From positions 7,663,601 to 7,723,600 of the forward strand of contig OX442324.1 in NCBI GenBank assembly GCA_949358305.1: a stretch of DNA of 60,000 nucleotides, given 5' to 3'. A model generated the notes under the pieces. It had not been told where the DNA came from. It saw only the letters and a list, made by a program, of their open reading frames with translations, and did no database searches. This document shows positions 32,936 through 43,000 of this stretch, piece after piece. The position numbers and the translations under genes were made by a program. How positions within the stretch are numbered: the first letter of the stretch is position 1; each line of letters begins with the position of its first letter. Origin of the DNA: Strigamia acuminata. Lineage: Eukaryota; Arthropoda; Chilopoda; Geophilomorpha; Linotaeniidae.

Positions 32936-33894
32936 TCAATTCAATCCTTTTTCCATTAATTTCCAGCTGGGTGGCACTACCTGCTGACCTGTGTTGAAGA
33001 TAAAGAAGTATGAATAGTACAATACAGTATTCTGTTGACTGGTGGCAAACCTTTAGGGGATTACCTGCTGGATGTTCAAGATTGGAGGGGCAAGAAAAGA
33101 AGTTGTCAGGTTCGTAATTTTTAAATACGCGCAAAAGTTGTACGTATGGGCTCAGGTTCGTAAGGAATTCTTTGGAAAGGTCATTGTCAGACGGCGGCAT
33201 TAAATGACAGGGTTCCTCATTAGCTGGTGTGACAACGGAATTATTTTAGTAGGATTCTATTTGTTGCCTATCATTGCATGTTCGTTGTTAAATAAATAAA
33301 TTACTATCTGGTATTTGCTTTAACAAGGGGCAAAGAGGGAGAGTATCTCAGGCATAATTAATATGAATTGTAAGTTAGCACAAAATATTGAAGGAGAAAG
33401 ATGATGGCCGCAAGCAGGCGGTGAAGTACGGCACGAAAGTAGTCGAATTTAAGATGGTTTTGCAGTTGGTCAGGTCCAGGGTACTCAATTACATTGGTTC
33501 CTGGATAATGGCCCAAAGGTGGAGAGAAGTTGTGCTTCCATTCTCTCGTTTCCTTAATTCGTCTTGAAGGCGAGAGAGCTTATGAATGAAATCACTTACC
33601 TGCATTACTAATTAAAGTGACTACCCAATGATGTATTACAATAGTTAAATTAATAAAACCGTTTATTATTCATAAGCCATGGTAGCCTGGGGTGGGGCAC
33701 ATACTCAAGTGAAATAAGACAAGGACTCGAGATTGTTGGGTTGTCGGCCTTTAATGCGTGTTGGCAGTGCCGCGGAGGCACGCCACACCGGCAACTGACC
33801 CATCACACACAGGGAGGAATCCCCATGAATGACGTGGCCTGTTAAACATAATTATTCTGTCGTACTTACCTGTGCGACCCATGCAACCGCTCAT
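32936..33894 (-). CDS. Putative three-exon gene, 78-aa product, unrecognised
   Basis: Minus-strand exons 33894-33870, 33223-33065 and 32988-32936 join in one frame (phase 1 at both junctions) into 78 codons plus a TGA. Exon 1 encodes MSGCMGRT and ends at the consensus donor cacag|gtaagtac. Exon 2 follows ttgtcacaccag, includes LTNLSPYVQLLRVFKNYEPD and ends gcag|gtaatc. Exon 3 follows a strong pyrimidine tract (cttctttatcttcaacacag) and encodes GQQVVPPSWKLMEKGLN. Two independent phase matches plus good splice sites are the support. I do not recognise the family: no signal peptide, membrane segment or known motif is evident. A further open stretch on the same strand (about 33400-33580) may be another exon. 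Convergent with the HMGA-like gene. Confidence 0.4.
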
Positions 33895-34726
33895 GGAGGC
33901 TGTGGTGGATACAACATCTTACCACTGAGCGTCACAGTAGTGAATAGGGAGGAGAGCAGAGTCAGTATGGCACGACTGGCCTTGCTGGCTTTAGGACTTC
34001 ACTTCACACGTCTGTCTCGGTTGAGACCCAGCGCTCTTCTCTCCAAGGTTGTACGAATTATTAGGTTTGGATACTTGGCCAAAATGACATCACTTCCTTA
34101 AATCGAAGAGGTGGAGCTATTGATGCTCTGATGTCAGTGGGTGCCCATTCAAAGCGTAAACATGCCATAGTGTGCTTACCCAGATCGGCCGAAAAGAAAA
34201 TTGATTATTGCAGATAATAATACTGTTGCTAAGTTAACCCTAGCCAGGAAATTTATATAAACATGTCTGCTTTGTTTGGTTGCAACTTATTCAATGTACA
34301 GTACTTTCTTTTTTTGTTACTATACTCTGGCCAAGTATAAGGTTGCGCTCTTTCCCATTGGCCCAGCTTTTTCACTAGTGTAGTGATCAAAAAAATAGAT
34401 TACAATACATGTTGAGTGCTTTTCAGACAATGCAACCGATAAGAAAATTCAAAAACTGCTTGCTTTCCTGACAAAGCAAGCAATAAACTGAACAAACATG
34501 TATTTAGAAAAAAGAACTGCATGAAACAGTATTTTATGATTTAAAAAACCATTCTATTATAGAAAAGAAATAAACTTACATTATTTCAAGTATTAAAATA
34601 ATCAAACAAATTAAAAACAAAACAAGACTACTTTTCCTGGTGGAAGTACACAGTCCACAGTTAGGAACATGGTCCTTAGATAGAATGGTCACTCAACTGT
34701 AACACTAGCAATGGTTCTTGTCATAA
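33895..34726. other. Upstream region of the minus-strand gene; otherwise unassigned
   Basis: The first 200 bp are less AT-rich than the surroundings and should contain the 5' UTR and promoter of the minus-strand gene. A short upstream reading frame overlaps its ATG (ATG...TGA ending at CCATGA). The rest is AT-rich with nothing recognised. Confidence 0.3.
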
Positions 34727-35245
34727 TAGTAATTAATTCCCGATGGCGCTGTGCACAGTTTTTGATGGAAAGTTCCATGGTATGTCTATGATATAGCATG
34801 TAAATAATGAGGGTTTATGTGCTATATACATTATTGTAAGACAAAAACACAAAGAAATTAGAAAAAATTGCTTTAAAATTTATATGCAACACTTTATTTA
34901 ATGCTTTGTTTAACACTTTATTGTAAATTAGCTTTTTTCCGGCAGTCTTTACTTTTATCTTTAGACTTTATATTATTATTAAAGGCTCGAGAAAAGAAAT
35001 GCAGTCTGAAAGTTATATAAAAATAAATAGTTTGTGAAGTTAAATGTGACGAATGTTTTAAATCTGGACATCCAATTTTAAAATTTGGCAGATTATTATT
35101 GTTAATAATTTCTTTGTGTTTTTATCTTAAAATAATGTATGTAGCACATAAACCCTCATTATTTACATGCTATACCATAGACATACCATGGAGCTTTCCA
35201 TCAAAAACTGTGCACAGCGCCATCGGGTGGTGGAATTAGTTACTA
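34727..35245. mobile_element. Long-inverted-repeat (foldback/MITE) element
   Basis: About 519 bp. The left arm (34727-34866) and right arm (35095-35245) are inverted copies of about 140 bp with few differences, for example gatggcgctgtgcacagttt and ccatggtatgtctatg in the left arm. The roughly 230-bp centre is AT-rich and non-coding. Ends are TAGTAATTAATTCC and, complemented, TAGTAACTAATTCC. No clear target duplication. Confidence 0.8.
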
Positions 35246-35319
35246 GTAAAGGGTGTCCCAAAAATAACGCAAGATTTGAATTAGCTGCCATTTGTGCAGT
35301 AAATTGTTGGCGACCCTGA

Positions 35320-35460
35320 AACAACGACGATTTGACAGCCGAAAGTTTAGGGTTTTATCTGCCGAAATTGGATTATATTGATGTGGCCAGTATGTGGTTT
35401 CAACAAGACGGTGCCACATGCCATATTGCCATACAACCATGGAAACAATTCAATTACTGC
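35320..35460 (+). pseudogene. Decayed mariner-type DDE transposase fragment
   Basis: One frame reads DLTAESLGFYLPKLDYIDVA and then SMWFQQDGATCHIAIQPW. W-F-Q-Q-D-G-A-T-C-H is the block around the second catalytic Asp of a widespread arthropod mariner/IS630-like transposase family. Nothing recognisable remains downstream. Upstream similarity fades after about 20 codons. Confidence 0.7.
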
Positions 35461-35539
35461 ATGAGACATCACCGCTTTCGGTGATCAGGATTGGCCCCTT
35501 TTTCTTGCACTTTTTGGGATGGGATACTTGGGTCGAAAT

Positions 35540-35720
35540 GAATAAGGTTGAAACGGGATTTCGACCTTAGTCATTTCGATCCTAGTCATTTTGGTATATG
35601 TAATTTCGACCTTATTCATGAATAAGATCGAAACAGAATTTCGACCTTAGTCATTTCGACCCTAGTCATTTCGGTATATGTAATTTCAACCTTATTCATG
35701 AATAAGGTTAAAACTCAAAA
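35540..35720. repeat. 80-bp tandem repeat, two copies plus a partial third
   Basis: Units start at 35540, 35620 and 35700 (gaataagrtyraaac...). Each unit carries inverted motifs: tttcgacctta and its complement, and cttattcatgaataag across the unit border. Confidence 0.9.
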
Positions 35721-36194
35721 TTTTTATAAGAATAAGGTCGAAAGTCAAAAACTCAAAAACATGAGAATTTCACATGAGAATCTCGTCTCTTCTCTCGTTC
35801 TCTAATAACAATCTAAGAAATGTTTTTTATCACATGTTTTATATTTTCAGGAAACCAGAGCTTCTAGAAGAAACTATTTCTTATTTTTCTCATTTATTTT
35901 GTAAATAAGTAATAAAATAACCTTATTTTAGCCTAAATAAATTTGTTTTTATTTTGATATTAATTTAATTTTTTTTTTGAACGTTAATTGGCATTATAAA
36001 GTGTGTACACACTGGCCTGATCAAACAATGCAAAAAACACCGCCCAAAACACCGTATATTACAAAATGCGCACCGACAGGCTGCTTAGCGCATTTACCCG
36101 GTGCTTCACTGCAGCACATCGACGCCATTTTTTTTTATGTTTTTCACCTCGTTTTAACTCGTTTTTATCATTTTTTTTATGATTTCTTAAGGTT
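35721..36194. other. Unassigned AT-rich flank of gypsy element P
   Basis: No gene. A T-rich stretch precedes the LTR at 36195. Confidence 0.3.
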
Positions 36195-36865
36195 TGTCAC
36201 GGGCAGGTTACCCACCCTTCTTTTTTATTCATTTCTAACTTAGACCAACCCAATCTTAAGTTCTCTTATTTTTTCCCAATCTCTCTTTTCATCTAACATC
36301 GATGATTCACCTATTAATACATGCACAGCTTCATCGCGCGCATCTTATTATTTCCAACAATTAATCTTATTTTATACCTTTCACCCCCTCACCCACTTCA
36401 ATAGACCTGGTCACATGACTCATGTTTACCTGGTCACTACTTTCATCCATAATCCACACTTCTCATATTTCTCTCAACAGGTTCACACCTTTAGATTGAA
36501 TTGAGTTTGTCAACCTTTAATTTGCGTCTTAACACGCGCACTTCTAATATAACACTTAATAGCGCCTCTTTTTGCCCACCTTTTATCACTTCACATGCCT
36601 GTGACATTCTACGCCCACCCGCTTATGAATATCACCGCGCATACTCATTCTTTTTAAACGTAAAGACCCACAACGTGAGACTGAGCCCGTCGAATATAAA
36701 TAATGTGTGTTACAGCGAGCTTAGGTTTATTCACCGTCTAATATCCTCATTTGACGACGGCACAAAACGAGTAAATCTACGAACTTTGCCCACTGGTTTG
36801 CGCTAACATCACCTTGCGCGTAAATTCAGATCAAATCAATTAAACATCTAAGTTGATTCGTAACA
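36195..36865 (+). repeat. Ty3/gypsy element P 5' LTR
   Basis: 671 bp, TGTCACGGGCAGG...GATTCGTAACA. It resembles the LTR at 20933-21606 in length and termini and is followed by a primer binding site. Confidence 0.75.
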
Positions 36866-36869
36866 AACA

Positions 36870-36890
36870 TGGCGAGCCTGACAGGATTCG
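36870..36890 (+). promoter_or_regulatory. P primer binding site
   Basis: TGGCGAGCCTGACAGGATTCG starts four bases after the LTR end. It has the form expected for complementarity to a tRNA 3' end (...AGGCTCGCCA). tRNA-Arg is the likely primer, by analogy with mdg1-like gypsy elements. Confidence 0.6.
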
Positions 36891-36968
36891 CTCTCACCTA
36901 TAAGGCATAAACGCGCTAAAAGGTTAGTTTTTTGAGTTATTTAACAATCATTTCACATTTTTTTCACC

Positions 36969-37387
36969 ATGTTGAGACAGTTGGGAGGTGACAGGATTCG
37001 TCCCGTTACGCGCGATCCATTTGATTTCAGTGAGCTAGAAATGGAACAAGAATGGCAACAGTCCGAACGGAGGATTTCGGCTCGTCGAGAGGAGGAAAGG
37101 GAATTTCGAGAATGGCAGCAATACGACGAATTACGTAGAAGTAGTATCGAACAGCAGGAATCGCTTGTGAGTATTGCGGAACAAATGCCAGCTTCATCAA
37201 ATCATACCATGACAATGGCTGTCGCAAACTCGCGAGCGTAACCTCAAGTAAATTTTGCCACGTCGACACCTGCCGACTTTTTGGCGACGCCATCTTTTTT
37301 TTGTCTTACTCAGCCTAGAGCATTAGTGGACCCCGTTACATTACAAGCGGAAGGTTTGCTGATGTCCGACTTGCGCAACCAATACTA
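36969..37387 (+). pseudogene. Ty3/gypsy P gag, first part
   Basis: From the ATG at 36969: a charged, coiled-coil-like N-terminus (EMEQEWQQSERRISARREEE). A TAA at 37239-37241 interrupts it, then the same frame stays open to the TA where the pogo-type transposon is inserted (37386-37387). The frame resumes in phase at 46097 on the far side. Confidence 0.7.
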
Positions 37388-37615
37388 CCGTATATTGTCG
37401 ATTTGTACGCGGGCATTTAATAGCCCGCGGACCTTAAGTAATACGCGGGGTAAAATTTTTTTTGACAAATAAGGCGCGGGCCTTGTTTAGCACGCGGGGC
37501 CAATTGTTACGTTTCCGAAACGTACCAAAATTGGTGTTATGTCTCGGAAACGTTTTAATTGTTGATACCGGTATATAAGTAGCACAGTTTGGATTGAGTA
37601 GTATTGTGCTTCGAG

Positions 37616-38369
37616 ATGCCACGTTCGTTCGATCTCAGCTTTAAGTTGGCAGCAATTCAGTACGCCAAGGAGAATTCCGGCGAAAAGGCTGCAAAGAAAT
37701 TCGGTGTGACTCCTTCGACAATCAGAGATTGGAAACGGAATGCAGCAAAAATTGAAGAAAAGAGTAGAACGGGTGGGGGGAAACGAAAACGATTGGACGG
37801 CGGAGGAGCGAAACCTACTAGTGTAGAGATGGAGAACGACCTCGTAGAGTGGGTTAGTGAAAAACGTCACAGACATGAAGCTGTGCCTCGGCGTTTAATC
37901 CAGAAGAAGGCAAAAGAAGTTTTTCCCGATTATGCCGATGCTAAAACAAACACTTTCAGCGCTAGCTCTGGTTGGGTTGACAACTTTATGAAGCGCAATG
38001 ACTTGTCGCTGCGGCGTAAAACGACAACTAGCCAAAAAGATCCTGCTCAATTATGTGAAAAAATAGCATTGTTTATCTTATTCGCAAATCAAATTCGAGA
38101 AAAGCACCAACTTAAACCGTGTGACATCATCGCCGCCGATGAAACCAGTGTGTGGTTTGATATGCCGGCGTCCACCACTGTTACGGAGAAAGGGGCCAAA
38201 TCTGTTGAAGTTAATTCCACAGGTAACGAAAAGTCGCACTTTACTGTGATGCTTTCGGCGAAGGGCGATGGTACGAAGTTACAGCCGTATATAATTTATA
38301 AACAGGCGATACGCGAGGTTAAAGCCTTACACGATTTGAAGGGGGGGAGTTGTTGTTTCCAGTGTAAAT
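37616..38369 (+). pseudogene. pogo/Tigger-like transposase, N-terminal part
   Basis: Starts at the ATG 37616 (MPRSFDLSFKLAAIQYAKEN). An N-terminal Psq-type helix-turn-helix (KKFGVTPSTIRDWKRNAAKI) is followed by a CENP-B-like second DNA-binding region (VPRRLIQKKAKEVFPDY) and the DDE domain with its first catalytic Asp in AADETSVWFD. A run of seven G at 38341-38347 shifts the frame by one base. With six the frame would continue into the sequence after the copia insertion, as family alignments expect. Copia H interrupts it at 38370. Confidence 0.85.
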
Positions 38370-38846
38370 TGTTGGGTTGCAAACCCATTTTGAAGTGCTT
38401 AAATATTTGTTCCTGTGTTACGTGATTTATTGGTTACACAATTTCCGAGTATGTGTAACAAGTGTGTTGTAAATTAATGTCCCGATCCAGTGTTCAACCG
38501 ATAACGATTTTTATCAATGCTTGTTATGTACCGCGGTTGAATATTCTCTTCTTTACAGCACACGTCCCTGATGTCGTCTGCTTGAAAAAGCGATTTGTGT
38601 TTTATCCTTTTTCCTTGGTTTATCGATTATTAATGTCGGTGTTTTTACTTGCGATTGTAAAGGACAAATCATTGGAAACTTGACAATGATTTATCCTACG
38701 TTGTTTGAGAAGGCAAATAGCCTCTAACCGTGTATCACCAGATATTCTCACGAATAAAAGATGGCGCACGCATGTCGGTTTCGCGCACCGTTTCAACTGA
38801 TGTTTCTTTTGATTTCGTTTGCAGAATTGCCGGGAATAACCTCACA
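38370..38846 (+). repeat. H 5' LTR
   Basis: TGTTGGGTTGCAAACCC...AACCTCACA. GAATAAAAGATGGCG near 38752-38766 combines a polyadenylation signal with the AAGATGGCG motif. The 73-codon open frame inside it also appears in the 3' LTR and is not a gene. Confidence 0.93.
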
Positions 38847-40033
38847 AGTGGTAGCAGAGGCTGTGCGACGATAAGGCCAGCAGTTTTTGGGAGTTTTCCG
38901 GAACATTTCGAGACGAAACGAGTGCAGGACGTCGGCCGAGATCGTTGCAGACACGAATCGCCGGCGACGTGCGAAATAACTTCGCCAACTTTTTCAAATC
39001 GTCGGGATTGTGTGTGCGGACAGTACAACGGACTATTACGACAGTAAGCAGTGTCGAAATATTTATTTTCAGTGCGAAATAAGCACTTTTCCACGCCGTT
39101 ACGAAGCAAATTTTCTTCGGCGGCCATTTTGGATTCGGCAGTGCAGCCGACGTAGCAACGACGTGTTTTCGGGCCGATACACGCCTAGACGCCAGCTTTT
39201 TGCCGAGACGACGATTATTCTCGCCGAAACAACGAGAATCAACGTCGATACGACGCATTTTCGCCCCGAATCAGGCGAAAATTACCGAAAACGATCGGAA
39301 ATCAGCAGTGGATCGCCGGTGGAGAACAAATCCTCACCAGCGGCCATTTTTGTTTGGATTTTCATCGCCGTCGACGGTGGAAACCAATTTCGAGTGTCTC
39401 GGTACGCATAAGTCTGCGTACACGACAATATTTGACCGGAAAAGCCGTGTTTTGCACCCCGAAGTGCTACACGAAGGCGCGGACGGGCGCGACGACGATT
39501 TTGGATCGTTTTTCCCCGCTTTGCACGGACGTGTGCGAGCGGTAGCGCGTCAGCCCCATTTCCGCGCACCGATAACGTCTAAACAACGTTCTACGCTGGA
39601 CGGAAGCGATTGCGACGATCGGATCCCGCAATCCGCCCATCTTAACAACGCAAAAGTGTATTTACCATTTTGTCGTGAAACTCTGTTACATTTAAGTTTT
39701 TGTTCGGGTTTCCCTCTTAGTATCGGTGCCACCCTACGTCCAGTCGGGCACGTGGCACTGTATTCTTGTCTGGGCTTGTTCACGGCCACCCAACCGATCC
39801 CGCGACCCCAGGTGGTCGGACGGAAGAGTTGGGGAACGACCAGTCAAGGTTTGCTCGCCGCTCTTATAGCGGTTTGCCCACGGGTGGAATTGTTTTTTTT
39901 CGCCTTCATTTTTGGTGGGTGACAAGTGTGCACTGTGTGATTTGTTTGGAGTGAAGTGTTTTGTGCGGAATAATTTCCGAATTTAGTGATTTTTCGTGCA
40001 TCCTTCATTATTATTGTGCATTGTGTCGTCGTG
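38847..40033 (+). promoter_or_regulatory. H primer binding site and long leader with conserved stem
   Basis: TGGTAGCAGAGG (38849-38860) matches the complement of the initiator tRNA-Met 3' end. The leader (1187 nt) is unusually long and holds several open frames on both strands with no known domain. Its distal part has a block conserved in I and J, in which CCCAAC (39789-39794) pairs with GTTGGG (39828-39833) around a loop containing CCCGCG and CGGACGGAA. Function unknown: packaging, dimerisation or translation control are possible. Confidence 0.6.
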
Positions 40034-43000
40034 ATGTCAAAACACGACGACTATAAGGATATTAAAAAACTTGACGGCACGAACTATGCTACGTGGTCGG
40101 TGCAGGTCCAGCTGCTCCTCAAATACAACGGTGTTTGGGGCCACGTGGATGGTACGGAGAAAGAACCGCCTGACACCGCCACAGCAAAGGAGAAAAGGGA
40201 CTTCAAAGTCCGAGAGGACAAAGCCATGTCAACCCTTTGCATGAGTTGCGCGGAACCTCAGCAAGTCATTGCCGTCTCTTGTCCCACTGCTGCAAAAGTC
40301 TGGGAAGCGTTAAAAGACGCTTATCAACCGACGACGAGGGCACGCCGCGCTCGACTGCGCCGTGACTTTTTGAACATGAAAATGCTAGAAGGCGAGGAAA
40401 TGCTCGTTTTCACGGGGCGAGTCGATCGGAAGGTCACGGAATTAAAAGACGTGAAAATCGACGTCTCCGACGAGTTCCACGCTTTCCAGTATTTGGACCA
40501 CTTACCCCCACAATATGAGAACATTAAACAGACAGCGTATCATTGGGAAGATGCTGAGTTCACGGCTAAAAACGTGAAAGAGAGGTTGCTTGGCGAATAC
40601 AATCGCCTTTACGAATCAAGCAACGAATTCGGTGTCCTAACTCAACAAATGGACAATACTGCATTATTTGCCAAGCAAAAATGGAAACCACGTGGGAAAC
40701 CTTCAACAGCTGCTGGGCCCTCACGGGGCACTTGTTTTAATTGTGGAGGGACGGGTCACTTCGCTAGAGAGTGCCCGTCGCCTCCAAAACAGCAAGGAGC
40801 TTTTGGGACTTTTCCTGCCGCTGCTGGTTCGCCGGCCCAATTAAATCGAGGAAGTGGACGCGGCAGGGGCCGTGGAAAAGGGCAACAGAGAGCAAATCTC
40901 ACACAGCTGGACCCGTATGCGGATGAGCCCCACACTTTATACTCGGCAGTATTGGAGGAAAAACCTGCACAGCCATTATCCCTTGTGTCGCACGGCAATT
41001 GTGATTCTCAATGGTACGTGGACACAGGGGCGACCGACCATTTCTCTTTCAACCGGAGTTGGTTCTCGGACTTTAGACCGCTGTCTAACTTCAGCGTACA
41101 ACAAGGTGAAGGCAAGTCGAAAATCGAAGGAGTCGGAAATGTTGTCATCACCACGCTTTATGGAACCCGACATAGGGACATTACTTTGAAGAATGTTTTC
41201 TTCGCACCCAATTTTCGGAAGAATCTCATCTCACTTGGACGCACCGATGAGGCTGGGATGTGCACATTTGTCAAAAATGGGGAAATGTTTATTTATAAAG
41301 ATAAGATCGAGGAACCATCGATTACGGCAGTTCGAACTTCGAATAGATTGTATAAAGTTAACTGTCGTATCGAGGTTGGGAATGTAAACACAGCTGCATT
41401 AACTGCGCAACAGAATGCGGCTGCTGTCCTCGACTTGATCAAATCATCTGTAAAGGATGAAAGATTTGTGCAACCGTTACTAACCATTTTAGACTATAAG
41501 AACGCATTACTAAAAAGTTTGAGTAAGTCGGATAAAGGGACGTCCGCAGCTAATTTGAGTGCGCAAGTGAGCGAGAAAACGTTAGCGCCTGCGGCGATTA
41601 ATTTACCGAAAGCGGGGAATGAGGTTCAGACACCTCCTGCAAATATTCCCCAAGCTAATGCGACAGCGAAAGCTAACGGCGGAAACGCCGATGATGTGAA
41701 AGTTAGAAACCAGGAGCGGCCCCAAACCATGGACACATGGCATTCGAGGATGGGCCATCTCAATGCTAAAGGCATTTCAAAATTAGAAAAGTCTGATGAC
41801 GTATTTGGAATTAACCTGTCCACTAAGGAATTGTCTACCTGTGACGCATGTGCAACCGCCAAAAGCACGAGAGCAAGCTTTCCCCCTATAGTTGCGATTT
41901 CAACCAAAGGGATTTTAGACATTGTACACATGGATGTCTGGGGGAAATCACAGGGTCCTTCCTTAGGTGGGGCTAATTACTATTTTATTCTCGTGGACGA
42001 CTATTCACGGTATATGTGGATAATTATGATGAAAACCAAAGGGGAGGTTTTGGGTCATTTCAAACGATGGCTAACTGAAGTGGAAAGAACGACTTCTAAG
42101 AAAGTCAAATGTATTAAGACTGATAATGGCGGGGAATTCATTTCTCGGGATTGGGACACTTACGCTTCCAAGATAGGATTAAAATGCATTCGAACAAATG
42201 CATATTCTCCGGAAATGAATTCCGTGGCTGAAAGGGCCAACCGTACAATTATTAGCGGGGTGAGGGCTTTGATGCTCGAGAACAGTTTCCCCTATCCCCT
42301 TTGGGCTGAATTGGCGACTTCCATCGTCTACTTAAAGAATAGGTTTCCCCACCAGGGGATTGAAGGCAAAACACCTTACTCGATATTTTTCAATAAGAAA
42401 TTGTCTTTACGACACATTAAGTGCATAGGGTCGAAGACTTTTGTTCATGTTCCATCCCAGACCCGCAAAGGCAAATTGGAGGGTAGAGCATGGGCAGGAG
42501 CATTGATTGGCTATGCCATCTCCACTAGGGGCTATAGGATCTGGGACCCTAAAACAAATCAAGTTTTTGCGTCAAAACACGTGCGGATCTTCGAGGACTC
42601 GTATTGGTACGAGATTGGGAAGAGATTACAGACTCCAGTTCGACAACCTCAAGGGGGATCCAAAGAATTTAAGAGTTTTGGCTACTCTTCCTCCGACACC
42701 GAGGAAGATGACGATGATTCCGTTGTCCCTGTTGGACAACCACCACCCTTTATGCCACCTCCTATCCCACCGCACATTCCGCCCCCTATTCCACCTAGAA
42801 CCCCAGGACCTGCTTTGAGACCAAATGTGCAGCGGACAATTGAGTTGCCTGCAATTGGAGTTGATCCTATTGGGGATGATGAGGAAATTGGTGGGGCGCA
42901 GGGTATTGATGGAGATAATCCAGTTGAAGAAATTGGTGGGGCGAAGGGGGATGATGAAAATTTCTTAAACGTTTATCCTGACGACGATGAGGATCCAGAT

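Noticed and set aside
33400-33590. Third internal exon of the minus-strand gene
   Set aside because: An open frame and a strong donor-like site exist, but no acceptor/donor pair keeps phase as cleanly as joining 33870 directly to 33223. Kept only as a possibility.
33829-34101. 90-aa open frame on the plus strand
   Set aside because: It overlaps the proposed 5' exon and promoter of the minus-strand gene, and no motif is visible.
38462-38683. 73-aa open frame repeated at 38462, 44971 and 50529
   Set aside because: It lies wholly inside the H-family LTRs. Its repetition follows from the LTR being repeated.
39200-39922. 240-aa open frame and several others in the leader of copia H, on both strands
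   Set aside because: No domain recognised, no conserved counterpart at the same place in I or J, and overlapping frames on both strands point to GC-rich non-coding leader. A short regulatory upstream frame remains possible.
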